DNA from: Hypericum androsaemum
Taxonomy: Eukaryota; Streptophyta; Magnoliopsida; Malpighiales; Hypericaceae
Assembly (NCBI GenBank): GCA_963995505.1
Contig: OZ023185.1
Location: forward strand, 806,001-870,000
DNA: 64,000 nt
Direction: 5' to 3'
Below the pieces are notes generated by a model that saw nothing but the letters and a program-made list of their open reading frames with translations, was not told the origin of the DNA and made no database searches. Both the position numbers and the translations under genes were made by a program. Shown here one piece after another: positions 12,247 to 23,319 of the stretch (position 1 is the stretch's first letter; each line of letters opens with the position of its first letter).

Positions 12247-12308
12247 AGTCCCATCGAGTATGCCAAAAATATGTTGTGGGTAAAGAGGTTACAAGAACAC
12301 TAAGAACG
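12247..12308 (-). mobile_element. U5 end plus primer-site-like sequence of the Gypsy-like element
   Basis: On the minus strand GTTCTTGTAACCTCTTTACC matches the end of the right-hand LTR (13714-13738) and is followed by ACAACA and then TTGGCATACTCGATGGGACT. This resembles the TTGGCACGCCC(A/G)GTGGGAC boundary common in plant Gypsy elements. About 100 bases later the minus-strand LTR starts, so only a stub of the internal region is left. Confidence 0.5.
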
Positions 12309-12363
12309 TGAGATCCTTCATAAACTTCGACATCGAGCACAAAGTTTATGAAGGATCTCACGT
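12306..12363. repeat. Perfect 22-bp inverted repeat (hairpin)
   Basis: 12306-12327 (ACGTGAGATCCTTCATAAAC plus TT) is the exact reverse complement of 12342-12363, with a 14-base spacer. It sits at the junction between the minus-oriented and plus-oriented halves of the Gypsy-like structure and directly before the minisatellite. Confidence 0.9.
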
Positions 12364-12404
12364 CCTTAAAGGAGAGGCCTAGATCAAAGTGCATGTCGAC
12401 GTCA

Positions 12405-12875
12405 CCTCGCCAAGGACGTCTGGACCATGTTGTCTTCGCCTCGTCAATGGCATCTCTACCATGTCATCACCGCCTTGCCAAGGGCGTTCGGACCTTGTTG
12501 TCTTCTCCTCGTCAAGGGCGTCTTGACCATGTCATCGTCGCCTCGCCGAAGGTGTCTCGACCATGTCATCGTTGCCTCGCCAAGGGCATCCAGTCCATGT
12601 CGTCGTCGTTGCCTCGCCAAGGGTGTCTGGGCAATGTCGTCGTCACCTCGCCAAGGGCGTATAGTCCATGTCGTCGCCTTCTCGCCAAGGGTGTCTGGGC
12701 AATGCTGTCGTCGCCTCACTAAGGGCATCTCGACCAAGTCATCGTTTCCTCGCCAAGGGCATATGGACCATGTCCATGTTGCCTAGTTTAGGGCGTCTGG
12801 ACCATATCGATGTCACCTTGCCAAGGGTGTCTGGGCCACGTCGATGCACCTTGCCAAGGGTGCTAGAGCATGTCC
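12405..12875 (+). repeat. 34-bp minisatellite
   Basis: About 14 degenerate head-to-tail copies of a unit near CCTCGCCAAGGGCGTCTGGA followed by CCATGTCATCGTCG. Measured spacing between the first two units is 34 bases and later units vary by a few bases. Because 34 is not divisible by three, successive units change reading frame. This explains why similar SPRQG-type peptides appear in several overlapping frames, so none should be taken as a real protein. The array lies inside the Gypsy-like structure. Confidence 0.85.
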
Positions 12876-13191
12876 ATTTCCCTGCATCCTTCGCACAGAT
12901 AATCGTTGCACGGACGAACACGGACGATCCTCGCACTAATGATCTTCATGCGGATGACCGTTGCACATTGTTGAAGAGTAAAAATGACAAAGCTCTTATG
13001 GGTGGATGGTTCATGGCCGTCCGAACGAGAGGGGTGCATCCTTACTTAAAGTTGGGAATGGGTGTCAATTGGTCGTCAGGACGATGACTTCGTCGCGAGG
13101 ATGAGGCCTTCATCGTGAGGACGAGGAAGTCCGCGCCAGGGCGCCATGAGGTATTCGCGCTAGAGCACCAAAATTGGGCTTGAGCCGAAGT

Positions 13192-13745
13192 TGTGGTGTT
13201 CGAACACGGTGATTGGTCTTTGCCTCTCATATGAGGCCCGGACGAAGTTTCCTGTATTGAGGACAGATTTTGGTACACGGCCGTGATCTCAGGATTTTCC
13301 CTATTTTGAGGACGCGGTCTCGTTCTTGTATTGGAAAGTGGTCACATGAGAAAGACAGTCACGTGTAAAAGGCGGATACATATGGAAGGTGATTTCGTGG
13401 GAAGGACGATTTCGCTCCTATTTTGGAAGTGATCTCGGTCATTTTCCTTTACAAGGCCGGGTTGATTTGGAGATGGTTTAAAGGAGTGTTCCTATTCTCA
13501 AGGACAAAGTTCATATTCTCGAGGACGAAGTTAGGACAGGACTCCCTATATAAAGAGGCTCGGACAAGGGAAGAGGACATCACCAACACAACAAACAAAC
13601 CTATTGCTCTTTACTCTTTATCGTCTTCATATCTTAGTCCTAGTCTAGCTCTTTTTCCACCCTCTCCGTTATGTCGACTTTGGGATGACCACTCCGGACC
13701 GTCTCGAATTTTCTTAGCGTTCTTGTAACCTCTTTACCCGCAATA
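13192..13745 (+). mobile_element. Gypsy-like LTR, plus orientation
   Basis: Starts TGTGGTGTTCGAACACGGTG, carries CCCTATATAAAGAGGCTCGG as a TATA box near 13555-13574, then a leader, and ends TTGTAACCTCTTTACCCGCA at about 13742-13745. Its first 400 bases match the inverted LTR at 11750-12150 and its last 25 bases match the U5 stub at 12280-12308. No gag or pol lies between the LTRs, so it is a non-autonomous or deleted element. Confidence 0.65.
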
Positions 13746-14587
13746 ATTACAAATAAATTTAACATTGTGCACGAGTGCACTACACTATTAACGTCGTTAA
13801 GCAATGAACATCTACTATAAATGACTAAAAAATAAACAACTATCTATATAACATAGGTTATAACATAAATTATATCTTTTATATTTAAAAGCTCGCACTT
13901 TGGATTGGTTACTACGTCACATATAATTTGGAGAAAGCCCAATACATTCAAGGGCCCGGATTGAATCCGACGAAACGCACGCCTCTTTGTATGCCCAAGA
14001 AATATTGAATTAGAAACATCGATCGAGAAAGAGAGAGCATCAGTCAACTAGTTATTTTACTCCATTTAATTTGACTACATCCAAATAGTCGAATTCGAAG
14101 AATTAACTAGTAAATTTATTTTAAAATATATTAAATTTAATTTTTACAAATATGAGAATCTTACTAAGTATGATCAGACAATACTCAATTTCTAATAATG
14201 GAGAATACAAAAATTTTAGTATCATAAATTTTAAGAAATCTTTTCTAATAATATCGGCACTCTTATTTTTTTTGTTGGAATATCGGCACTATATGTAGGC
14301 AGAAGGAATAAATGTAAATCATGTCATTTTTTAGAGATACTTTAACCAATTCAGCTGCTTAAACCAAGTTTTATTAGGTTAAATCAAAACTTCTCCTTGC
14401 CCAAAAAATTAAAAGTAAAGCTATGATTCTCAGCAGAAAAATCCAAGCTAGGCTACCACGTTTCAATTCCAAAACAAATTTCAATTCCATATAATACTAA
14501 TAAAATCTACAATTAAAAAAGGAGTTTCAATTCCAAAAAAAGGCTACCAAATTTCTTTTTGAAATTTAATTGGGACGAAGCCGTTTA
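13746..14587. other. AT-rich intergenic stretch
   Basis: No gene or bounded element recognised; long A/T runs and short frames only. Confidence 0.6.
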
Positions 14588-14595
14588 CTTTTGGC

Positions 14596-15061
14596 CAAGG
14601 TTTTCAAATACGACCCGGAGGTCGATCCGGAGTTTGGGCCGAATCTCGGGTCGATCGGTTCTATTGGTTAAATCACTGGTCGGACCTAATATTTTTAAAC
14701 ACCATATAAAAAATATATATATGTATACACCTCAAAAAATCATCAAATACATGATGAAACTACGGAGATTGATAAAGTTTTCTCGATTTTAATTTTTTTG
14801 GTCTCTTTTCTTTTTTATTTGTGCAAAATTTTCGACCAAACCAAGTGACCAACTCATATTTTTTTGGTTTTTTTCAAAAAAAATCATGATTTTTGGTCTA
14901 ACCTGAACAACCGAAAAAATGGACCCATAATTTCGGATGAACCATCTGGTCCGACCAGATTTTAGACGGTTCGTAAGATTGACATTTTTTGGGCCAATTT
15001 CGGTACGCTCCTTGGACCAAATTGTGGTCTGATCGGTCGGACCACATATTTAAAAACCCTG
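14596..15061. mobile_element. hAT-type MITE with exact 8-bp TSD
   Basis: The ends are imperfect inverted repeats: CAAGGTTTTCAAATA at the left, and the reverse complement of the right end reads CAGGGTTTTTAAATA. The element is flanked on both sides by CTTTTGGC (14588-14595 and 15062-15069), an exact 8-bp target-site duplication as made by hAT transposases. At 466 bp without coding capacity it is non-autonomous. Internally it carries GGTCSGACC-type motifs near both ends. Confidence 0.85.
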
Positions 15062-15069
15062 CTTTTGGC

Positions 15070-15816
15070 AAAGTTGCTGCCATTTTGCTATTTAAAAAAT
15101 TCCATAACTTTTGGCCGAGAAGACTCCCGAGTCCCCGAGTGCCAAACATGCACGAGAGGGCCACGTAAACACGCAACACCTCTTAAAAAAAAAAGGTAAA
15201 CACGCAACCACACGATGGTCACTAAAACACTTCCCATTTTATTGGGGTTTTTGTTTTAGGTAAAAACATTAATAAGTTTTTTTAAAATATGTAATAACTT
15301 ATAACATTTTTCAAAATAAGTAGTTTCGAAAAAAATATAAAAATTTATTTTTAAATTTTTTAATCAATGCGTCAACTCCTTAATCATTTTATTTTTTTAA
15401 AATACTATAAGTTATGTTTGATTGTCCGAATGAATTTTTTTCATATATTATTCTGATATTTAAACATGGAGGTTGGAAAGTTACGCAAAATCAAAATTTA
15501 TTAACTTATTTGAATACTCGAATAATAACTTATCAGTTCTTAAATATTAAAATTACTAGTATATGTTATAAGTTTGTTAATATTAAGTTTGTTAATATTA
15601 AGTTTGTTAATTATCTTACCCAAGTTAGAAAAACGAAAATGATCGGAGTTTTTTCCATACATAAATACAAATCTTATCCGGCTAAAAAATTATTAGTCGA
15701 CGTGGCAGGTGCATGGATATTAAGTAGTATTTAATGTGTGTATATATAGACAAGTAGACAGACGGAAGATTGACATTTGAGAGAGAGGAGGAGAGAGAGA
15801 GAAGGTGAGGAGAAAA
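15070..15816. other. Upstream region of the acyl-CoA synthetase gene
   Basis: AT-rich, with a short direct repeat of TTTGTTAATATTAAG near 15571-15606. A GA-rich tract (15779-15803) of the kind common in plant 5' UTRs lies just before the start codon. TGTGTATATATAGAC at 15735-15749 is a plausible TATA region about 75 bases before the ATG. Confidence 0.45.
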
Positions 15817-18800
15817 ATGAGAGACATAGACGATCTCCCAAAGAACAAAGCCAACCACACGGCCTTGACGCCGCTATGGTTCCTGGAGAGAGCGGCCACC
15901 GTCCACCCCACCAGGACCTCCATAATCCACGGCTCCCTTCGCTACACGTGGCTCGACACCTACCGTCGATGCCGTCGCCTCGCTTCCGCCCTCTCCAACC
16001 ACTCCATCGGCCTCGGCTCCACAGTAATCTCTCTCTAGCTCTCTCCGTGCCTCCTTTTAGTTTTTTCATCCTTATCGCCGGTTATCGCGTTGAAGGTCCA
16101 CGCTGATATGATAAGTCGTTACGAGAGCTAATTATCGATATTCATTTTTGTTAATCTATTGTAGTGTGATTTCTACTTCTTGGTTGTTCTCTTTAATCGG
16201 AGCAATTTTCGTGATGATAATAATTTCTTTTTGCTCTTAACTAATGCTTAGCCCTGTTAATCCGCTTTACTAAAATAACTGCGCTCTTACTTACTGTCTA
16301 AAGGTTATAATGGCCGTCGACCAATTTTATCTATTTCCGAATTCCTTTTTTTTTTTTTCCCTTCCGGATTTTAACTAAAGCGGACGTTTGCTCGTGGTTA
16401 GCAATTGTGAGTTACCGTGGGTGGACCTGGAATAGATAGCCTGGGTGGAACTTGGTTGTTAGGAATTGAAAACTGATGTTTCTGATACTCTCTTTGAGAT
16501 CTTGTGGTCAATATCGAAAGCAGCATTCGCCTCTAAGTGTTCTTCTTTCCAAACTTATGGATACCTTTGCTGGACTCCCCCCCGGAATTTCTCTCTAGTG
16601 TAATCTGTTGACTCTTTGGTTGTTGTTCTGGTTTATTCCTTTTGATCTGTTTGGATCGTTGACGATCGTCGCCTGACGGTGCTGGATCGTGATTCGTTTT
16701 AATCTGTTCATTGCGGATCAGTGTTTTAGGGCGGATTAGATCAGTAATCTTTAAGAATCTGATGATAACTCGTAGTTGTATTTGTGGAGATGTGTAAGAG
16801 CTAATTATATTTAGGATTTTATTTGTTAACCGATGCTAGTGTCAAAGTTTCTCATTTCTAAGATTTGGAACTGGAACCGTACCATCATCGCTCTGCTGTA
16901 TGCTGTGATTTCGTTTGCTTTTTCCAGTTACATAATTGTTTGTCTTTAATCTGCTTGTTTTTGGTTGTTATTTCATTTTTGGGTTGGTTAAGTAGATCTT
17001 CCTTCGCCTTATCAGTTGCTGTCTGGATTGTATTGGAGGATCTAGGCGTGCAGTTTCTTGTGCTATGTTCTGTTGCTGATCTGAAACCTTAGAGTTGATA
17101 GTGGGTTAATATCTTTGTGTTATAAAAAATGCAGGCGGAAGTTTTTCTGCTGGATATTACTGTTTAATAATATTTTCGCCTTTGTTAAGCTCTGAGCAAG
17201 ATTATGAATCCGGCTTTGCTTCCATATGCTACGCAATACCTTTTTTTCTCTGAGGCCTTGTTATTTGGTGATTATTTGTGTGGCATTAAGTTCACTACGT
17301 TTATTTGTTTTGTGATGAGTGATATTCTTTTTGAAACTCAGTATTTACCCATCATTTTTCTGGTGACAGGTCGCAGTAATTGCACCTAATACTCCTGCCA
17401 TGTATGAAGCACATTTCGGAGTCCCAATGTCCGGAGCTGTCATAAACGCTGTTAACATCCGTCTAAATGCAGCGACAATTGCCTTTCTCCTTGGTCATTC
17501 GAAATCTGAAGTTGTGATTGTGGACCAAGAGTTCTTTCCTTTGGCAGAGGAAGCTCTAAAGTTCATGGCAGAAAGCAAAACCCCCTTTAAACCTAAGCTG
17601 CTGATTGTCATAGCTGATAGTAGTTGTGACCCTGATGGATTGAGACATGCTTTGGCGAGGGGAGCCATGGAGTATGAGAAGTTCCTTGCCACTGGAGACC
17701 CTGAGTTTCCTTGGCAACCACCCGAGGATGAATGGCAGAGCATTGGGTTGGGCTATACTTCCGGCACGACAGCCAGCCCGAAGGGGGTTGTATTGAGCCA
17801 CCGTGGAGCCTATCTCATGTCCTTGAGTAATCCTATCATTTGGGGGATGAAAGAAGGTCCTGTATATCTATGGACATTACCAATGTTTCATTGCAATGGT
17901 TGGTGTTTTACTTGGTCGCTTGCAGCTCTTTGCGGGACAAACATATGCCTTCGACAGGTACTTATCATGCCTATTTTCCGACTAAGGTTTTTTTCAGTAA
18001 TCATATGAGATATGAATTATGGAAATCTGTTTTTGCAATTATTTTCTCCTGGAGAAATTAGTTAATAGTTCAGTTTACTATCGTCTTTTAAAGTTATCAT
18101 TGTGCCTCTTGTCAAGCAAGATAATGTCTCCTATTCGCTGGGAAAGGGCAGCCATAGTTTGATGGATCTTTTGCTTCTGTTTTTTTGTCATTATTTCTGT
18201 TCTGCTTATTCATGCTTCATATTGACTGACTTGTGGATGCCAAATGTTGTTGTCTCCACAAAATATTTAGTAGTATCTCAGTATTGCAGGACTAGTTTCA
18301 ACCCGTGTCATGGTTTTCACCTTTTATCATCTGTCATTAACAGGTTACTGCTAAAGCTGTTTATTCAGCCATAGAAAATGAAGGTGTCACCCATTTTTCT
18401 GCGGCCCCCGTGGTACTCAACAGTATTGTCAATGCACCTAAGGAGGACACTATCCTTCCGCTCCCCCGTGTTGTGCATGTAACAACAGCTGGTGCAGCTC
18501 CTCCCCCTTCTGTACTATTCTCAATGTCAGAGAAAGGATTTAGAGTGACACACACCTACGGTCTTTCCGAAACATATGGCCCATCTGTTGTGTGTGCATG
18601 GAAGCCTGAGTGGGACTCATTGCCGCCCATAACCCAAGCTCGCCTCAATGCGCGCCAAGGTGTACGATACGTTGGCTTGGAAGGCCTGAATGTTGTAGAC
18701 CCCAAGACCATGAAACCAGTGCCTGCAGATGGAACCACCATGGGGGAAATTGTGATGCGGGGCAATATGGTAATGAAGGGTTACTTAAAGAACCCAAAGG

Positions 18801-19240
18801 CGAATGAGGAATGTTTTGCAGGTGGATGGTTTCATTCCGGGGATCTTGCAGTGAAGCACCCGGATGGCTATATAGAGATAAGGGATAGATCAAAGGACAT
18901 AATCATATCCGGAGGGGAAAACATAAGCAGCGTGGAGGTTGAGAACATACTGTACACCCACCCAGCAGTGTTCGAGGTGTCTGTCGTGGCTAGGCCAGAC
19001 GAGCGATGGGGAGAGACACCTTGTGCGTTCGTGACATTGAAGCCCGAATTCGATAACTCGAACGAGCAGCGATTGGCTGAAGACATCATCAAGTTCAGCA
19101 GAGAGAATATGCCTCGTTACTGGGTTCCAAGATCTGTGGTATTCGGACCACTTCCAAAGACAGCAACTGGGAAGATTCAGAAGCATGTTTTGAGAGCCAA
19201 GGCCAAAGAGATGGGTCCGATCCCAAAGAGTAAGTTATAA
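15817..19240 (+). CDS. AAE7: Peroxisomal acetate/butyrate-CoA ligase (acyl-activating enzyme 7 type)
   Basis: Three exons: 15817-16023, 17370-17957 and 18344-19240, all phase-0 with GT-AG introns, giving 563 residues. The enzyme activates short-chain acids to acyl-CoA through an acyl-AMP intermediate. The N-terminus reads RDIDDLPKNKANHTALTPLW. The AMP-binding P-loop motif is YTSGTTASPKGVVLSHRGAY and the second adenylate motif is THTYGLSETYGPSVVCAWKP. The hinge region has GWFHSGDLAVKHPDGYIEIR followed by DRSKDIIISGGENISS, and PKTATGKIQKH contains the C-terminal catalytic lysine. It ends in SKL, a canonical PTS1 peroxisome signal. This matches the Arabidopsis AAE7/ACN1 clade, which lets acetate enter the glyoxylate cycle, in sequence and length (about 570 residues). 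ATG 15817 is preferred because the family conserves RDIDDLP directly after the start. No frameshift or missing catalytic motif was seen. Confidence 0.95.
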
Positions 19241-19835
19241 TTAACGAAGTCATAACTAAAGTCCCACAACATCGCCTCTTCGAAGGCGTTGTTAGTTTGA
19301 TCGGAGAGATTTCTCTGTTCTTTCTTTGACACCGGATGCTATCTCTTTAAGTTTATAAATAAAAAGTAATTTATCTTTTCTGTCAATTCTTTTACCAAGT
19401 AACTAACTGATGGAATATATTGTCATTCTACTACTTATTACGGGCGTCAATCAATTAAATATCTCCGATTTATCAACAAAAAAATCAATTAAATATCTCC
19501 ATCGACAAATTCAAGTGGAAGGGTTCGATTTTTTTTTTAGAGAGATTGCACCTATTAGTACCTAGATGTAGAGAAAAGGCTCTATCTAAATTGGATTATT
19601 CGAGTTAAATATTATTAGATCTTAATTTGGATTATCCTTAAATAAACATAAATCTGTTATCATTTGGATGAAGTGTATTTAGGGATGGTGGGACCCACTG
19701 ATACATTTGCTAATCTCGCTTCTGGTTCATTTAATTTAGATTATAATTATCGAAACATAAATTATAATCACTTATCTATAAATAAATTTGGGAATAAAAG
19801 TCACAATATCAATAAAAACATGTAAATGAGTTATA
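19241..19835. other. 3' flank of the AAE7 gene with one copy of a dispersed repeat
   Basis: 19483-19610 (AAATATCTCCATCGACAAAT, GAGAGATTGCAC, then TACCTAGATGTAG) recurs at about 28982-29097 in the same orientation. Otherwise AT-rich, no gene seen. Confidence 0.5.
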
Positions 19836-19843
19836 GTTACGGC

Positions 19844-20366
19844 TAGGAGTGAGCATTCGGATTATCCGAATTCGAACTATCCGAACTTCCAAAAATCCGA
19901 ACTATCCGAATTGAATATTTTACTATCCGAATCCGAATCCGAACAGTGAATTATCTGAATCCGAATATCCGAACTTTTTTCGGATTCGGATAATCCGAAC
20001 TATCCGAAATAATACAATTGATTGAAAAAAAAGATACAATTACTTCAAAAACTTCGACGAGAGACACTCGATCATTTTCTTTTGGGTCTCAACATAGCTA
20101 GTAGTTCCTTCTCATCATCATAAAAAATATATTCAACAACGGGCCCATGAAAATAAGGAAAAAAAATCCAACTATGGGACTAGAAAAATAAGAAAAAAAA
20201 ATTTAACAATAGTTCGGATAATCCGAACTCTTATTTTTGTTGTCCAAATCCGAATCCGAATTAAAAATTTCGAATAATCCGAATCCGAATAGTAAATTAT
20301 CCGAATCCGAATCCGAAAAAAAATTCGGATTCGGACATCGGATATCGGATTAAATGCTCACTCCTA
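19844..20366. mobile_element. hAT-type MITE rich in ATCCGAA repeats
   Basis: Terminal inverted repeats TAGGAGTGAGCATT at the left and AATGCTCACTCCTA at the right are perfect. They are flanked by GTTACGGC (19836-19843) and GTTACAAC (20367-20374), an 8-bp TSD with two mismatches. The interior is built from many variants of CCGAATCCGAA/TTCGGATAATCC in both orientations and has no coding capacity. Confidence 0.8.
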
Positions 20367-20408
20367 GTTACAACGATTATTATTACAAGCTGTCGAGGGG
20401 ATTTTCCA

Positions 20409-21020
20409 TAGGGATGGCGTAGGGTATGGTAGGGTATTAGTAGGACTCTACCCTAGTTTCAAAAGTTGGACCCACACCCTACCCCTGTATCCTAAAAAAA
20501 AATTCATTACTAGACCCATACCCTTATCCTCAGGGTTTACAAGGTCTGCAGGGTCCGACTTTCGAATTAAATGCAAGATAATTTTGATAATTTTTTAAAC
20601 ACAAAATTTTAATTATATATATAAATTTTAAATAAGTCATAATTAACATTTAAAGATTAATCATAAAATTATTAGTATATCAATAAAGAAAATTAGAATT
20701 ATATGTACCTCGAATTTGAAGTTAATAACATGAATAATATTTTAGAATATTTAAGAAATCTATGACAATTTATAAGTAAAAAATAGAGATAAATGGGTCT
20801 ATTTAGGGTCTTATCAGGGTCTACCTAGGGTAGGGTCCAAAGTAAGGTAAAATGGTAAGGGTGGGGTATAAATTCATAGGATTCATACCCTACCCTAGAC
20901 CCCTACTCTAAAAGTGGACCCATACCCATACCCTAGACCGAGTCAAAGTCAACAGACCCTTGATCCACGGGGTAAGAGTAGGGCCTGACCCACAGGGTAT
21001 GGGTATTTCTGCCATTCCTA
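20409..21020. mobile_element. hAT-type MITE with exact 8-bp TSD
   Basis: The left end is TAGGGATGGC and the right end GCCATTCCTA, so the termini pair apart from one base. ATTTTCCA flanks both sides (20401-20408 and 21021-21028), an exact 8-bp TSD. The interior holds repeated GGGTA/TACCC motifs (AGGGTATGGTAGGGTA at one end, CATACCCTACCCTAGACCCC at the other) around an AT-rich core, with no open frame of note. Confidence 0.9.
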
Positions 21021-21046
21021 ATTTTCCAGGACGAAGAAATTGAAAA

Positions 21047-21724
21047 GGGAAAATTATTATAAGGCCCCTGGTGTTTGGTATATTCCGTGCTCGCCCCCTA
21101 TATTTCGGTAATCGATTAAAAACTCTCCGAAGTTTGGTTTTATAATACTCTCAGGCCCCTCGCTGACGTCAGCGACCAAAATATTATTATTTTATTACTA
21201 AAATGACCATTATACCATTGTTCCGGTCAACTAAAACATCTAGTCATCTTCTCTGGTCATTTTTTCGGTGACCAAAAATCAAAATCAAAATAAAAAATTC
21301 AGACGATCATCTTCTTCTTCGAGGTCGGTGAACTCGTCTTTGCCTCAGTCGTGTCCCGTCGACTCCCTCACTGACGACGGTCCCTCATCGACAACGACTC
21401 CCTCAGCGACGACGGTCCCTCAGCGATAACGACTCCCTCTCAGCGACGACTCCCTCAGCGACAACGACTCCCTCAGTGACGAGGGTCCCTATTTCCTCGC
21501 CCGCTGTCTCGACGGTCTCGTTGGGTATATTAGTTTATTAATTTTTAAATTGATTTTTGTAAGGGTATATTAGTCATTTTACAAGAAAAAAGGTTTGATG
21601 ACGTCAGCGAGGGGCCTGAGAGTATAATAAATCCAAACATCAGGGAGTTTTTAATCGATTATCGAAATACAGGGGGCCGAGCACCAAATATACCAAACAC
21701 CAGGGGTCTGAGCGTAATTTTCCC
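21047..21724. mobile_element. Mutator-like element (MULE) with long inverted repeats
   Basis: About 140-bp terminal inverted repeats: the left runs from GGGAAAATTATTATAAGGCC to CTCGCTGACGTCAGCG (about 21180), and the right is its reverse complement from about 21597 to 21724. The 9-bp flanks AATTGAAAA (21038-21046) and AACTGAAAA (21725-21733) differ at one base, fitting the 9-bp TSD of Mutator transposition. The core carries short tandem repeats around CTCCCTCAGCGACGACG (21360-21490) and no transposase. Confidence 0.85.
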
Positions 21725-21733
21725 AACTGAAAA

Positions 21734-22590
21734 TGGGGAACTCCTGTGGGACCCACTTTATTTGTTACACTTGCTGATCAGGATCATCCATCCAGCTCAT
21801 AAATATGGCCGTTGGAGGCGCGTCCGAGGTGGTTTCTAAACAGGAAATATAATCAACCAAGTACATAAATACAAGGACAGGGACAAGGTAGGTGGGTCTC
21901 CCTCCGATTCGCTTTCCCGCTTCTTCTCCCAATCCCTAATTTAATTTGCACAAAAAGAACGGTACGTAGGTTATAATGCCACAAGGGGGAAAAAGTCCAA
22001 ACCCTTTAACCACAAGTAGCGTCGGCGGAATGTAGAAGGGCTGCTCCGGCGACAGGACTGGTGCCGAGGATCGGACGACTGAGACTTCCTTCACAAGTCA
22101 GGTCGTGCGACAAATCAATCTCTTCTGTACTTAATTTGTTGATGTTTGGCTTCTGACTTTATTGTGCTTCGGACGATGATGGTTCTTGTGTTACCTACCC
22201 AATGTAGCGGTACTCGCGGACAAAAAAAAAAAAATTTTCATCAAAAAATAATATTTTTATTTCGGTATCTGTTTTTTGTGGGTACAAGGACTACGAAAAT
22301 TCAACTGTGGGAAAGGGTTGGGTTGTGGGGGCGTGTCTTAATTCCTATTTGGTAATGCTCTCATAGGACTAGGACTAGGACTAGGAGGAGGAGGAGTGTA
22401 CTTGGATATAAGTTGGTTTAGTTATTGAGTGTTGGAGATCAAACCACCTTTGATATAAGTCTCATCAATTATTTCAACCACTGATAAGATCGAGGTGCAT
22501 GAAAATTGAAACCGTTAATTGATGGCCTTAATAATTTTATGTCGATGGGTGATAACTGTTGGGTTTCATTTGTGTTTGCAGGAGCTACCA
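21734..22590. other. Intergenic region left of the pseudogene graveyard
   Basis: No intact gene. At 22448-22510 the sequence CCTTTGATATAAGTCTCATC and GAAAATTGAAA-type motifs match 27307-27368, so it belongs to the dispersed repeat described next. Confidence 0.45.
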
Positions 22591-22619
22591 CTTACGGCGA
22601 GTACTTGGATTGCTTCTTT

Positions 22620-22990
22620 CTGTATCACGTCTCACTTGTTTGCTCTCTGTCTGATTTTTATTGTATGTTTTGCTATTATTTATTCATTTCTGTAAAGTTT
22701 CTGCCCTTGATGCCAATGCTTTTCAACGTATTTGATGCAGGAAGGAGCTGTATATAGTTTGACTGAGATTTTTAGGGAGCAAATCGGAAATTCATGTGTT
22801 GTTGCTGTTCCTGGCGGCTATCCAAATTTCAACACAAATTCTCTCTCTGGTCCCTTTGATAAAGGTTTGTATGGTTCAACTTTGGCGGTAAGGGTTCACC
22901 TTATTTGAGATCTCCAATTTTATTTTTTTCCGAAGAACTCAACAAGGAAGAACCTGCAGGTGTTCGTTGATATTTGCTTGCAAAAGGGAG
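22620..22990 (+). repeat. Diverged repeat unit A
   Basis: First of several related units. It contains TGCTCTCTGTCTGATTTTTA, TTTGATGCAGGAAGGAGCTG, a coding-like segment (GAVYSLTEIFREQIGNSC), CCCTTTGATAAAGGTTTGTA and GAAGAACCTGCAGG. A CATA/CATT-type microsatellite follows (about 23010-23056). The peptide family was not recognised; it may be exons of a decayed gene embedded in conserved introns. Confidence 0.6.
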
Positions 22991-23319
22991 TTTTCTATCA
23001 TTAACTCATTCATACATTCACGCATGCATACATTCATACATGCATACACGCATTCACTGAAGTCTATTTATCAGTGATGATGACGTTGACGGTGCGTTTT
23101 GTTGTTCGCCTCGTGGAATGCCACACTGGTCCTTTATTTTCCCTCTATTGATATATAGATGTTTGACGTATTTTTTAGGATTTAAATGATTCCTTTTCTG
23201 CCAAGTTTTAGTTGTTTGCTAAATTATTTATTGTTTGCATTTCTTCAGGAGACATTCAAAAGGTTCTCATAGAAATATAACATTGCTGCTTCTCATTTAA
23301 AACATTTTACTTGTATTTT

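Noticed and set aside
12405..12875. CRISPR-like array
   Set aside because: The units are contiguous 34-bp repeats without unique spacers, in a plant nuclear context.
12348..13087. Overlapping plus-strand ORFs of 119-139 codons and a 93-codon minus ORF
   Set aside because: They read through the 34-bp minisatellite, where the same phrase appears in several frames; no independent coding evidence.
15731..16106. Minus- and alternative-frame ORFs rich in Arg/Trp/Pro around the first AAE7 exon
   Set aside because: They overlap the real first exon and the GA-rich leader and have no recognisable similarity.
17495..19186. Minus-strand and alternative-frame ORFs over the acyl-CoA synthetase exons
   Set aside because: Shadows of the AAE7 exons; no family similarity of their own.
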